From CAYFMH01 sp964344775 (GTDB lineage Bacteria > Patescibacteriota > Gracilibacteria > UBA4473), in assembly GCA_964344775.1 (NCBI GenBank), contig CAYFOO010000001.1, positions 1 through 64,000 on the forward strand: a stretch of 64,000 nt of DNA, given 5' to 3'. This document shows, piece by piece, positions 23,611 to 31,294 of this stretch; position 1 is the first letter of the stretch; every line of letters begins with the position of its first letter. A program made the position numbers and the translations under genes. The notes beneath the pieces were generated by a model. It worked only from the letters and a program-made list of their open reading frames with translations, searched no databases and was not told the origin of the DNA.

Positions 23611-25845
23611 ATTCCCACGTACAAATTTACCATCACCGGAACAGTTCAGGGCGTCGGATTTCGACCATTTATTCTCCGTGAGGCAAAAAAAGCAGGGTTG
23701 GAAGGATATGTAAAAAATACAGGCATCGGCGTAGAAATCGTGGCCAACGATAAAAATAAAATTGCAAAAATCCTAGAGAATCTACCCCCTCTGGCCAAGA
23801 TTGATCAAATTAAGATTCAAGAAATCAAAGATGAAAAATTTAAAGATTTTGTAATTCAAAATTCTTCCCGTACAGACGCCCAATTTGGGCGTCTCCATAA
23901 TACAAAAACAAATTTTTCCATCCCCCCCGATATCACCACTTGTGATAAATGCCAAAAAGAATTATTTGATCGGGATGATCGAAGATTTCAATATTTTTTC
24001 ACGAGCTGCACCGACTGCGGTCCCAGATTTTCGATTACAGAGCAATTTCCCTTCGATCGGGAGAATACCACCTTGGAAAAATTCCCTATGTGCCCAGACT
24101 GCGAAAAAGAATACAAAAATCCGGAAGACCGAAGATTCCACGCACAAACTATCGCCTGTGAAAAATGTGGTCCTGTATTGTCCTTGTACTGTAAAGACAC
24201 GCCACGGCGTGTCTCCACAGGAAAAAATGCCATAAAAAAAACAATTGATCTTCTCAAATCCGGAGAAATCATCGCCATCAAATCGATCGGCGGATTTAGC
24301 TTGATCTGCCTGGCCGATGAAAAAACGGTCACAAAATTACGATCCCTCACCCACCGAAAAAACAAGCCTTTTGCCCTGATGGCCAAAGACATAAATATGA
24401 TCAAAAATATTGTTCATATTTCTAAGAAAGAACAAGAAATTTTGGAGTCACGAGAGCGGCCAATCGTACTATTGCATCGTAAAGACGCCCAAATTGGGCG
24501 TCTCAATCACATATCAGAAAACAGCTTCCTCGGATTTTGCCTCCCCTACACTCCCCTGCACCACCTAATTTTTGAGCATCTGGATGAACCCATCATCTTC
24601 ACCTCATCCAATCTCCCCGGCATCCCAATTACCACAAAAAAAGAACAACAATTTGTCCCCCATGTCCTGGATTATGACCGGAAGATCGCGAACTTTTCGG
24701 ATGATTCGATCGTAAAAGTAATCGCTGATCATCCCCTCCTCATCCGCCGAAGTCGCGGATTTGTCCCCACAGAAATTCAGGTCCCTAAAAATTATCAAAT
24801 ATTTGAAGATGATATCCTCGCCGTCGGAGGAGAAATGAAAAACACCTTTTGTCTCAAAAAAGGAAACTCACTACTCCTTTCTCAACACCTAGGAAACACA
24901 GCCGGACTCGAGAACTTTGAAAATTTTCGCATCACGCTTGATAAATTTCTGAAATTTACTGGTGCCAAACCAAAGGTAATTCTGTGCGATAAAAATCCCT
25001 CCTTCAATACCCATCAATTTGCTCATGATTTTGCGAAGAAAAATAAGATTCAATGTGTGGAAATTCAACACCACGTGGCACACGTTTTTTCGACAGCACT
25101 CGAACACAATCTGACGAACTTCATCGGAATCGCTGCAGATGGCACCGGCTGGGGAGAGGGTAACAAAGTCTGGGGCGGAGAAGTTTTTCATAATGATCAG
25201 AGAATTGGAAAACTCGAAGATCAAACCCTCATGGGCGGGGACATCGCAAATAAAGAACCAGTCCGGATGCTCATCGGAATTTTATCCAAATTTTTAGATG
25301 AAAAAGAAATCATAAACCTGCTTCCAAATTTTAATGAAAAATTAATTAAAAATTGTATCAAACAAAAGAAAGAAAACTTCAACTGCATTGAAAGCTCCAG
25401 TTGTGGACGGATCCTTGATTGCATATCTATCCTCCTCGGATTGGCGGATAAAAATGATTACGAAGGGCGATGTGCACAGATGTTAGAAATAAAAAATGAC
25501 CTTCCAAAATTTAAAATTAAAAATTTAAAATTAAAAATTAAGGGAAAAGATAATTTAAATATTTTAGAAACTACTCCTCTTTTTCAATTTCTCATTGAAA
25601 AGCTGGATAAAATCCCAAAAGAAGAGCTCGCACATCTAGCCCAACTCTACCTGGCTGAAGGGCTTCTGAAAATCACCCAAGATCAAAACCTCCCCATCGT
25701 CTGGAGCGGCGGCTGTGCTTACAACTCAATCATAACCAGCTTTTTGATTTCAAAAAATGTACTATTCAACAAAAACATTCCTTCTGGAGATGGGGGAATT
25801 TCTGCCGGACAAATTGCATACTTCCTTTGGAAAAAATTTAACTAA
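23611..25845 (+). CDS. hypF: Carbamoyltransferase HypF (start codon unclear)
   Basis: About 744 aa. HypF makes the CN ligands of NiFe hydrogenases from carbamoyl phosphate. Domains in order: acylphosphatase (TGTVQGVGFRPFILREA), two zinc fingers (CDKCQ...CTDC and CPDCE...CEKC, about 110-190), YrdC-like (GEIIAIKSIGGFSLICLAD) and Kae1-like (HHVAHVFSTALEHN, ADGTGWGEGNKVWGGE, SGGCAYNS). The frame is open from 23587, but there is no ATG, GTG or TTG before the acylphosphatase core; I place the start at ATT 23611. The first TTG (23698) would delete that core. Four repeat insertions lie in frame within the gene. Confidence 0.85.
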   Translation: MPTYKFTITGTVQGVGFRPFILREAKKAGLEGYVKNTGIGVEIVANDKNKIAKILENLPPLAKIDQIKIQEIKDEKFKDFVIQNSSRTDAQFGRLHNTKTNFSIPPDITTCDKCQKELFDRDDRRFQYFFTSCTDCGPRFSITEQFPFDRENTTLEKFPMCPDCEKEYKNPEDRRFHAQTIACEKCGPVLSLYCKDTPRRVSTGKNAIKKTIDLLKSGEIIAIKSIGGFSLICLADEKTVTKLRSLTHRKNKPFALMAKDINMIKNIVHISKKEQEILESRERPIVLLHRKDAQIGRLNHISENSFLGFCLPYTPLHHLIFEHLDEPIIFTSSNLPGIPITTKKEQQFVPHVLDYDRKIANFSDDSIVKVIADHPLLIRRSRGFVPTEIQVPKNYQIFEDDILAVGGEMKNTFCLKKGNSLLLSQHLGNTAGLENFENFRITLDKFLKFTGAKPKVILCDKNPSFNTHQFAHDFAKKNKIQCVEIQHHVAHVFSTALEHNLTNFIGIAADGTGWGEGNKVWGGEVFHNDQRIGKLEDQTLMGGDIANKEPVRMLIGILSKFLDEKEIINLLPNFNEKLIKNCIKQKKENFNCIESSSCGRILDCISILLGLADKNDYEGRCAQMLEIKNDLPKFKIKNLKLKIKGKDNLNILETTPLFQFLIEKLDKIPKEELAHLAQLYLAEGLLKITQDQNLPIVWSGGCAYNSIITSFLISKNVLFNKNIPSGDGGISAGQIAYFLWKKFN
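23874..23894. repeat. In-frame palindrome in hypF, copy 1
   Basis: Perfect 10-bp arms (AGACGCCCAA/TTGGGCGTCT) around one T. Translated as TDAQFGRL between the acylphosphatase and zinc-finger domains. Confidence 0.85.
24195..24214. repeat. In-frame palindrome in hypF, copy 2
   Basis: Perfect 9-bp arms AGACACGCC/GGCGTGTCT around AC. Translated as KDTPRRVS between the zinc fingers and the YrdC domain. Confidence 0.8.
24483..24503. repeat. In-frame palindrome in hypF, copy 3
   Basis: Same 10-bp arms as copy 1 around one A. Translated as KDAQIGRL, almost identical to copy 1, in a loop of the YrdC domain. Confidence 0.85.
25506..25540. repeat. In-frame heptamer array in hypF, class AAAATTA
   Basis: Five units AAAATTT, AAAATTA, AAAATTT, AAAATTA, AAAATTA, translated as a Lys/Leu/Ile run (KFKIKNLKLKIKG) in a Kae1-domain loop. 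Confidence 0.8.
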
Positions 25846-26269
25846 TTGTCCCACCAGCTTTTTCAACCGCTTTTTTTGCAGATTCGGAAATTGGCACCCC
25901 AGCGATCTCTACTTTTTTTGTAATTTTTCCGTTCCCCAAAATCTTAGCCATTTCTTTTTTACTTATTAGGTTTTTTGTCCGAAGAGAATCAATAGTCACC
26001 TTTTCTTTGTCTTTAAAATTTTCTTCCAAAACAGATAAATTAATGGCTCGGACCGCTACACGATTTGGATTTTTGAATCCTCGTAATTTTGGCATTCGAT
26101 CTAGAACTCCAGATTGTCCTCCTTCAAATCCAAGTCGTACACCACCTCCTGCTCGAGCGTTTTGCCCATTCATACCTCGACCAGAGAAAGTTCCTCTACC
26201 ACTCCCATCACCTCGTCCAACTCTTTTTCGAGTTTTCCGTGCATTTGGCTTCAATTCATTTAGCTTCAT
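25838..26269 (-). CDS. rplO: Ribosomal protein uL15
   Basis: 143 aa. Typical uL15: glycine-rich basic N-terminus (RKRVGRGDGSGRGTFSGRGMNGQ), GGQSGVLDRMPKLRGF, and the C-terminal VEIAGVPISESAKKAVEKAGG. It is the last gene of this spc cluster; secY, which usually follows, is missing and hypF converges instead, overlapping by 8 nt. No rpmD lies between it and rpsE. Confidence 0.97.
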   Translation of the reverse strand: MKLNELKPNARKTRKRVGRGDGSGRGTFSGRGMNGQNARAGGGVRLGFEGGQSGVLDRMPKLRGFKNPNRVAVRAINLSVLEENFKDKEKVTIDSLRTKNLISKKEMAKILGNGKITKKVEIAGVPISESAKKAVEKAGGTIS

Positions 26270-26297
26270 TGTTAATTAGTTGTTAGTTATTATTTTC

Positions 26298-26417
26298 AGG
26301 TTGTAGGTTATAGGTGGTAGGTGGGAGGGATTTGTTTAAATTATGCCCTACCCTACTCCGCCGTCCCGAGGACTCGGGACGAAGGCCGGGCAACCTACAA
26401 CTTCCCACTTACAACCT
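26298..26417. repeat. Composite unit: inverted heptamer arrays around a hairpin
   Basis: Left array AGGTTGT, AGGTTAT, AGGTGGT, AGGTGGG (26298-26325); right array AACCTAC, AACTTCC, CACTTAC, AACCTTT (26390-26417), an inverted copy. Between them TCCGCC and a perfect 8-bp hairpin GTCCCGAG/CTCGGGAC (26361-26378). Fills the rplO-rpsE gap. Confidence 0.8.
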
Positions 26418-26418
26418 T

Positions 26419-27351
26419 TTATTTTTTACTTTTAGCTTTCGACTTTTTGCCTGTTTCCTCTTTCTTCTTCGTTGTTTTCGCTTTTCCCTTGTCCTCCGTA
26501 GCTTTAGCGGAGGAGGATTCCTTCTTTACTGGTGCTTTCTTTTTTACTGCCTTTTTTTCCTCTTCTGTAGTTTTTTCACTTTTAACTTTCGACTTTTGAC
26601 TTTTGACTTCTTCACTTTCCACTTCTGCCTTTTTCTTGTTACTTGGTGGTGCTTCTGTTCGAAGTAAATTTAATGCTTCAAAAGTAGCATAAGCGGTATT
26701 CAACCTATTTCGTGAACCATGAGATTTAGAAAGCACATTTTTGATCCCTGCTAGGTCCAAAATAGTTCGTACTGATCCTCCTGCGATCACCCCCGTACCT
26801 TCTGGTGCTGGAATTAAAATTACTTTGGTTGCTTTGAAGTAAGCTTCAATATCGTGAGGAATAGAATCTTCAAAAATTGGAACCGTCACTAATTTTTTCT
26901 TTGCCGCTGCTACAGCTTTTTGGATCCCTACCATCACTTCTGTTGCTTTTCCTACCCCAAGTCCGACTCGTCCTTTTTTGTCTCCAATCGCTACCGTCAC
27001 TTGAAATCGCATTCGTCGTCCTCCCTTCACCACACGAGTCACCCGAGAAATCCGGAGGATACTTTCTTCAAATTCCTTTTTTTCTCGTTCTCGTCCACCA
27101 CCTCGACGACCACCACGACCACCTCTCTGACGTTTATCCTTGTGATCCCGGAGGTCTCTTTGATCTGGCTTCCCTTTTTCATCAGCCTTTTTTTCCTCTT
27201 TCTTCTCAGAAGCTTCCCTGTCGGTAGAAGCTGAAGCAGCGGAAGATTCTTCTGCCGATTTTTCAGTGGAAGCATCTTCAGGCTGTGTGGCCACCTCTGC
27301 TGGTGCAGCAGTTCCTTCTTTTTCCGGTGTTGTAGTAGCGTCTTCAGACAT
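26419..27351 (-). CDS. rpsE: Ribosomal protein uS5 with long N- and C-terminal extensions
   Basis: 310 aa, almost twice the usual 165. The conserved core lies at about 93-245: EESILRISRVTRVVKGGRRMRF, VGLGVGKATEV, GTGVIAGGSVRTILDLAGIKNVLSKSHGSRN. The N-terminal 90 residues are Glu/Ala/Ser- then Arg/Gly-rich. The C-terminal 65 residues are Lys/Glu-rich and include two repeat-encoded segments (VKSQKSKVKSEK and SSAKATEDKG). uS5 takes part in decoding fidelity and mRNA unwinding at the entry channel; both extensions are probably disordered and solvent-exposed. Confidence 0.95.
   Translation of the reverse strand: MSEDATTTPEKEGTAAPAEVATQPEDASTEKSAEESSAASASTDREASEKKEEKKADEKGKPDQRDLRDHKDKRQRGGRGGRRGGGREREKKEFEESILRISRVTRVVKGGRRMRFQVTVAIGDKKGRVGLGVGKATEVMVGIQKAVAAAKKKLVTVPIFEDSIPHDIEAYFKATKVILIPAPEGTGVIAGGSVRTILDLAGIKNVLSKSHGSRNRLNTAYATFEALNLLRTEAPPSNKKKAEVESEEVKSQKSKVKSEKTTEEEKKAVKKKAPVKKESSSAKATEDKGKAKTTKKKEETGKKSKAKSKK
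26492..26514. repeat. In-frame hairpin in rpsE encoding SAKATED
   Basis: Seven-bp arms TCCTCCG/CGGAGGA around a 9-nt loop. Translated on the minus strand as SSSAKATEDKG. A related element in the nucleotidyltransferase gene at 55269 encodes SSFAKATADR. Confidence 0.8.
26578..26605. repeat. In-frame heptamer array in rpsE, class ACTTTTG
   Basis: Units ACTTTTA, ACTTTCG, ACTTTTG, ACTTTTG, translated on the minus strand as VKSQKSKVKS, the same peptide as in carA. Confidence 0.85.
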
Positions 27352-27427
27352 TATTATTTAGTTATAAATTTTTTCCTTAATTTTAAACTTTGCATTTTAA
27401 ATTTTTAATTTTGAAATTTTGATGAAA

Positions 27428-27766
27428 TCAAAACTTCAACCCTCCTTCGCGAGCTCCTTCTGCCAAGGCTTTTACTTGGCCATGGTATTGATAACCATTT
27501 CGATCAAAGGCTACTTCTTCTACTTTTTTGGTCTTTGCCAATTTAGCAATTTCAGTCCCTACTTTTTTTGCTCCTTCGATTCCTGCTTTTCCTTTTAAGT
27601 TTGATGTTCCACAGAGTACTTTCCCAGTGCTGTCATCAACAATCTGAGCATAAATTGCTCGCAGAGAACGAAAAACAATCAGTCTATTTCTTTCACTTGC
27701 ACGAGCCTGTGCATGAGTTCTTCTCGCACGAGCTTGTCTTCTGTTAGCTTTTTCTTGGATATTCAT
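27428..27766 (-). CDS. rplR: Ribosomal protein uL18
   Basis: 112 aa. uL18 binds 5S rRNA. Typical features: basic N-terminus, RNRLIVFRSLRAIYAQIVDDSTGKVLCGTSNLKGK, and the C-terminal VEEVAFDRNGYQYHGQVKALAEGAREGGLKF. Lies between rplF and rpsE in the expected order. The 76-nt gap to rpsE is AT-rich and repeat-like. Confidence 0.97.
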   Translation of the reverse strand: MNIQEKANRRQARARRTHAQARASERNRLIVFRSLRAIYAQIVDDSTGKVLCGTSNLKGKAGIEGAKKVGTEIAKLAKTKKVEEVAFDRNGYQYHGQVKALAEGAREGGLKF

Positions 27767-27791
27767 TTGTTCTTATTTACAAGATATTTTC

Positions 27792-27816
27792 GTCACCCTG
27801 AGCGAAGTCGAAGGGT
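27792..27816. repeat. Short hairpin element (CACCCTGAGCGAAG type)
   Basis: ACCCT and AGGGT flank GAGCGAAGTCGA in the rplR-rplF gap. I recognise this sequence type as a dispersed element in other bacterial genomes (from memory). Confidence 0.55.
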
Positions 27817-27828
27817 CTACCTTAATTT

Positions 27829-28386
27829 TTATGCTGCTTTAGCAGCGGATTTACCGGCTTTTCGAGCAACCTGCTCATCAATGTACCGGATTCCTTTTCC
27901 TTTGTACGGCTCTGGTTTCCGATATTCACGAATATTAGCCGCTACCTGCCCTACCAATTGTTTATTGATTCCAGAAATCATAACAATGTTATTATTTTTC
28001 TCATCTGGAAAACTGATTTCGATCCCTTCAGGAATGTTGAAATTGATTGGATGAGAAAATCCCAATTGCATTTCTAGAATTTTCCCCTTCAGGGCCACTC
28101 GATACCCTACTCCTTTGATCTCCAGAGTTTTGCTAAATCCATTTGATACCCCATCAACTAAATTTTGAGCAAGACTTTGATAAAGCCCATGTCGAGATTT
28201 AGCTTCCTTAGAATCATCTTTTCGACTTACCAAAAGTTGTCCATCTTCTATTTTTAGAGAAACATATTCTGGTTCAAATTTTTGGGTAAGTGTTCCCTTC
28301 GCTCCTTTTACAGACAATACATCATCCTGGATGGATATCTCCACTCCTGATGGTACAACTACTGGTTTATTTCCTATTCGAGACAT
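27829..28386 (-). CDS. rplF: Ribosomal protein uL6
   Basis: 185 aa. Two-domain uL6 with SRIGNKPVVVPSGVEISIQDD at the start, YQSLAQNLVDGVSNGFSKTLEIKGVGYRVAL in the middle, and the conserved GINKQLVGQVAANIREYRKPEPYKGKGIRY near the end. Located near the sarcin-ricin loop of the 50S subunit. The Ala/Lys-rich tail is a mild extension. Confidence 0.97.
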   Translation of the reverse strand: MSRIGNKPVVVPSGVEISIQDDVLSVKGAKGTLTQKFEPEYVSLKIEDGQLLVSRKDDSKEAKSRHGLYQSLAQNLVDGVSNGFSKTLEIKGVGYRVALKGKILEMQLGFSHPINFNIPEGIEISFPDEKNNNIVMISGINKQLVGQVAANIREYRKPEPYKGKGIRYIDEQVARKAGKSAAKAA

Positions 28387-28389
28387 GAT

Positions 28390-28475
28390 TTAGTTATTAG
28401 TGGTTAGTTATTAGTGGTTAGTTTTTAGTTCTTAGTTTTTAATTCCGAAATCCGCATTTCGCATTCCGAAATTGA
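28390..28475. repeat. Double heptamer array filling the rpsH-rplF gap
   Basis: Seven TTAGTTA-type units (28390-28438) followed by five AATTCCG-type units (28441-28475). Almost the entire 90-nt gap is heptamers of two classes. Confidence 0.85.
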
Positions 28476-28476
28476 A

Positions 28477-28851
28477 TTAGCTTATTTCACATAATATTTC
28501 CCCCCCGATCTTCAATGCCCTGGCTTCATATCCCGTCATTACTCCTTTTGAAGTAGAAACGACCAATATTCCAAATCCGTTTGCTACTTTCCGAATATCC
28601 TCTGCCCCAATGTAAATTCTCTGTCCTGGCTTCGAAACTCTTTTAAGGTTCATTGATTTTTCTGGTAATTCCAACTTGAGCACATCAAACTTATCAGCCT
28701 TTTCTTTTTTCACAGACTTCAAAAAATCATTTTTTTGCATTACTTTTGCAATTCGTTCTTTTGCTTGAGAATAAGGAATTTCTACCATCCCCTGCTCAGC
28801 CATCTGAGCATTTCTGATTCGAGTGAGAAAATCTGCAATTGGATCGGTCAT
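28477..28851 (-). CDS. rpsH: Ribosomal protein uS8
   Basis: 124 aa. Starts TDPIADFLTRIRNAQMAEQ and ends with the conserved GILVVSTSKGVMTGYEARALKIGGEILCEIS. uS8 binds helix 21 of 16S rRNA and is an autorepressor of the spc operon in E. coli. Here heptamer arrays fill the gaps on both sides, so any target site would have to be elsewhere. Confidence 0.97.
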   Translation of the reverse strand: MTDPIADFLTRIRNAQMAEQGMVEIPYSQAKERIAKVMQKNDFLKSVKKEKADKFDVLKLELPEKSMNLKRVSKPGQRIYIGAEDIRKVANGFGILVVSTSKGVMTGYEARALKIGGEILCEIS

Positions 28852-28854
28852 ATT

Positions 28855-28928
28855 ATTAGTTGTTAGAACTTAGAGCTTAGTTATTAGTTTTTTAATTCCG
28901 AAATCCGCATTCCGCGTTCCAAAATCGG
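28855..28928. repeat. Double heptamer array filling the rpsN-rpsH gap
   Basis: Five ATTAGTT/CTTAGAG units (28855-28889), then AATTCCG, AAATCCG, CATTCCG, CGTTCCA, AAATCGG (28894-28928). Same two classes and order as in the rpsH-rplF gap. Confidence 0.85.
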
Positions 28929-28929
28929 A

Positions 28930-29154
28930 TTACCACGATGATTTACGAACTCCTGGGATTTGCCCTTTTTCGGCGAGTTCTCGGAAGCAGCATCGGCAAA
29001 TCCCAAAGTCTCGCATAAATCCATGAGGTCTTCCACAGAGTTTACAACGATTGTACGCTCGAGTAGAAAATTTTATCTTCCGCCCTTCCTTCTTCGCCTG
29101 AAGATGTCTGGCTAGAAATTTCTGAGATTTGTGAACGATTGCTTTTCGTGCCAT
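28930..29154 (-). CDS. rpsN: Ribosomal protein uS14, zinc type
   Basis: 74 aa, slightly longer than the 61-aa zinc form. The four cysteines of the zinc site are present (CKLCGRPHGFMRDFGICRCC), followed by FRELAEKGQIPGVRKSSW. The N-terminal 13 residues are an extension. Twelve nt after rplE. Confidence 0.97.
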   Translation of the reverse strand: MARKAIVHKSQKFLARHLQAKKEGRKIKFSTRAYNRCKLCGRPHGFMRDFGICRCCFRELAEKGQIPGVRKSSW

Positions 29155-29166
29155 TTTTTAAAAAAA

Positions 29167-29721
29167 TTATTCTTTCTTGAAAGGAAAATTAAAAGATTCA
29201 AGAAGTTTCAACGCGTGCTCTGAATTCTCAGAGGTGGTTACAATAGTTACTTGAAATCCAAAAGGTTGATTAAGCTCGTCACTCAGCTCCACTTCTGGGA
29301 AAACAGTATGCTCGGTAAACCCAATAGAACAGTTTCCTTTTTTATCAAAGATCCTTCTAGAAACCCCTCGGAAGTCTCGTACCCGTGGAAAAACCACATT
29401 GATCATCTTGTCGAGAAAATCATACGCTCGATCTTTTCGGAGAGTTACGGCTAATCCTACTGGCATTCCTTCTCGAAGCTTGAAGTTGGAAACAGAAAGC
29501 CGTGCTTTTCTGACAGATGGTTTTTGTCCTGTAATCTGTGTGATCGCGTTAGCCAAAAGTTCTTCGTGTTTTTTTCCAGTTCTGTGTAAATAAGAGCCCA
29601 TCCCCACATTGATACAAATTTTCTCAATTCTTGGAACCTCCATTACATTTTTAAGTCCCAAATCCTTTTGCAATTTGGCAATTCCTGTTTTTCGAAAATC
29701 GGTAAGTAGATTTGATTTCAT
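29167..29721 (-). CDS. rplE: Ribosomal protein uL5
   Basis: 184 aa. uL5 contacts 5S rRNA and P-site tRNA. Typical motifs: EKICINVGMGSYL, ITGQKPSVRKARLSVSNFKLREGMPVG, RVRDFRGVSRRIFDKKGNCSIGFTEHTVFPEV. It follows rplX by 2 nt. Confidence 0.97.
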   Translation of the reverse strand: MKSNLLTDFRKTGIAKLQKDLGLKNVMEVPRIEKICINVGMGSYLHRTGKKHEELLANAITQITGQKPSVRKARLSVSNFKLREGMPVGLAVTLRKDRAYDFLDKMINVVFPRVRDFRGVSRRIFDKKGNCSIGFTEHTVFPEVELSDELNQPFGFQVTIVTTSENSEHALKLLESFNFPFKKE

Positions 29722-29723
29722 GA

Positions 29724-30065
29724 TTATGCTTTCACAGCAGTTTTAGTTTTTTTAGCGAGAGGTAGGACTTTACCAGAAGATTTTGAAATACGTGTTTTTT
29801 TGCCGCTGTCACTAAGTTTGTATCCAATCCGTGAAGGTTTCTTTGTTTCTGGATCGATGATCGCAATGTTGGAAATATGGATTGGAGCAAAAAACTCTAC
29901 TCGTTCTCCCGGCTCTCCACCTCGTGGTTTTACGTGTTTTACTTTCTTATTTATACCTTCAACTTGCACAAGACCTCGATTTTCAAAAATTTTGAAAATT
30001 GCACCTTGTTTTCCTTTGTCTTTACCGGTTTGTACGACTACGTTGTCTCCAATTCGAAATTTCAT
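29724..30065 (-). CDS. rplX: Ribosomal protein uL24
   Basis: 113 aa. KOW-type protein that starts 50S assembly: MKFRIGDNVVVQTGKDKGKQGAIFKIF, VEGINKKVKHVKP, and RIGYKLSDSGKKTRISKSSGKVL. It is the first gene of the cluster here; rplN, which normally precedes it, is absent and a strong promoter lies directly upstream. Confidence 0.97.
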   Translation of the reverse strand: MKFRIGDNVVVQTGKDKGKQGAIFKIFENRGLVQVEGINKKVKHVKPRGGEPGERVEFFAPIHISNIAIIDPETKKPSRIGYKLSDSGKKTRISKSSGKVLPLAKKTKTAVKA

Positions 30066-30105
30066 GACGTGTAAAAATTGGCTTAAATAAGATAAAAGCC
30101 GGCAG

Positions 30106-30133
30106 ATTCTATGAAGAAATAGGTCTTTGTCAA
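30106..30133 (-). promoter_or_regulatory. Promoter of the spc cluster, TTGACA-16-TAGAAT
   Basis: TTGACA at 30133-30128 and TAGAAT at 30111-30106 on the minus strand. The ATG of rplX is about 35 nt past the expected transcription start. Confidence 0.82.
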
Positions 30134-30212
30134 GGAAATTTAGGGAGTAATTGCCGATTTTGGGTTCTCCACAAAAAAATAGTTAAAAATAAAACCACTT
30201 TCCCCTCTTTAT

Positions 30213-31205
30213 TTATCTATTCATTGCCACCCTCGTCCCCGTGAAATTCTTCATCGTCTCATCAATCAACCGGGCCAACTCATTAATAAATGGTAAAAAG
30301 CTCTCTGATTTTTGTGAGGCTTTTTCTACTTGGCGAGCGGCCAAATAAAGATTTTCGAGTCCTGCTAGATTCCGCCCATGCCGGAAATATCGCAAACTCT
30401 CTGCCAGATATGTCATCGTCCTGGAAATATATCGTGCCGCCACCGCATCAGCATTATTTTTTGTTCGAGTGAGTTTGTGATTGAGGCGAACAATTTTTTG
30501 GAGGTGGAATTCGGCTTTGTCCGGTTTTCCGGATTGGAGCAACTGAATGAATTGTTTGATTTCTCCCTGGAGCTCAACAAAGGTCTTGGTCATCTCATCC
30601 CCGTGAAAAAGATGAAGCTGTCGATAGGTCATCATGGCCACCTCTCTCCGAGAAAGTGGTTTGTACGGGCGATAAAATTCATCTGCTGGCAGAGAAGCAA
30701 TTTGGTACTGCTTCGCGTAGGCAAAATGCGGTGCAAACCAAGCGTCAATCGGAACATCGAGGGCCACACCGGATCGTCGAGAAAAATAGGTATCAAAATT
30801 CACCTTTGTCGCTCGAAAAAGAAAGGCCAAAAACTCTGCCTTGCTCACGGCATCATGAGGCCGAAAAGAATCACTTTTGTTGATGATAATACGTTTTTCT
30901 GCAGCCGTTGCCACGACTGGAGCATACCATTCGTTTGGATCTACATCGGTGAAATAGGTTTCTCCCTCAAATCCTGATAAATCAGTAATCCCTCCCGACC
31001 GCATGGCGATCGTGAGTGCTTCGGCCCGAGTGACTATTTTTTCTGGATGGAAGTTCCCATCTCCGTATCCCCTCATAACACCCACTTCTCCCAGATGAGT
31101 AAAGGTGTGAAACTCTGGATCTTCTGGAGAAATATCATAAAAAGCAAATACAGGAGTGACCGTAAAACAAAGTAAAAAGATAAAAGATCTCCAGTCACAC
31201 CTCAT
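30213..31205 (-). CDS. Secreted protein with S-layer homology (SLH) domains
   Basis: 330 aa. A signal peptide (IFLLCFTVTPVFA) precedes three SLH-type repeats, about 22-75, 85-140 and 145-195 (VMRGYGDGNFHPEKIVTRAEAL, INKSDSFRPHDAVSKAEFLAFL, YRPYKPLSRREVAMMTYRQL). SLH domains bind secondary cell-wall polymers. The C-terminal 130 residues are helical and unknown. It resembles the N-terminal part of the 1082-aa protein at 37638-40886. Confidence 0.88.
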   Translation of the reverse strand: MRCDWRSFIFLLCFTVTPVFAFYDISPEDPEFHTFTHLGEVGVMRGYGDGNFHPEKIVTRAEALTIAMRSGGITDLSGFEGETYFTDVDPNEWYAPVVATAAEKRIIINKSDSFRPHDAVSKAEFLAFLFRATKVNFDTYFSRRSGVALDVPIDAWFAPHFAYAKQYQIASLPADEFYRPYKPLSRREVAMMTYRQLHLFHGDEMTKTFVELQGEIKQFIQLLQSGKPDKAEFHLQKIVRLNHKLTRTKNNADAVAARYISRTMTYLAESLRYFRHGRNLAGLENLYLAARQVEKASQKSESFLPFINELARLIDETMKNFTGTRVAMNR

Positions 31206-31294
31206 TACTTTTGAGTATAATTTTTGTTCTCATTTGGTCAACTTTTTTGTACAAAAAAAGAGTTGCACGTTTTAAAATATATTTCAAAGAAGTT

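Noticed and set aside
28390..28928. Repeated arrays considered as CRISPR
   Set aside because: The period is 7 nt with no spacers, and no cas genes are near.
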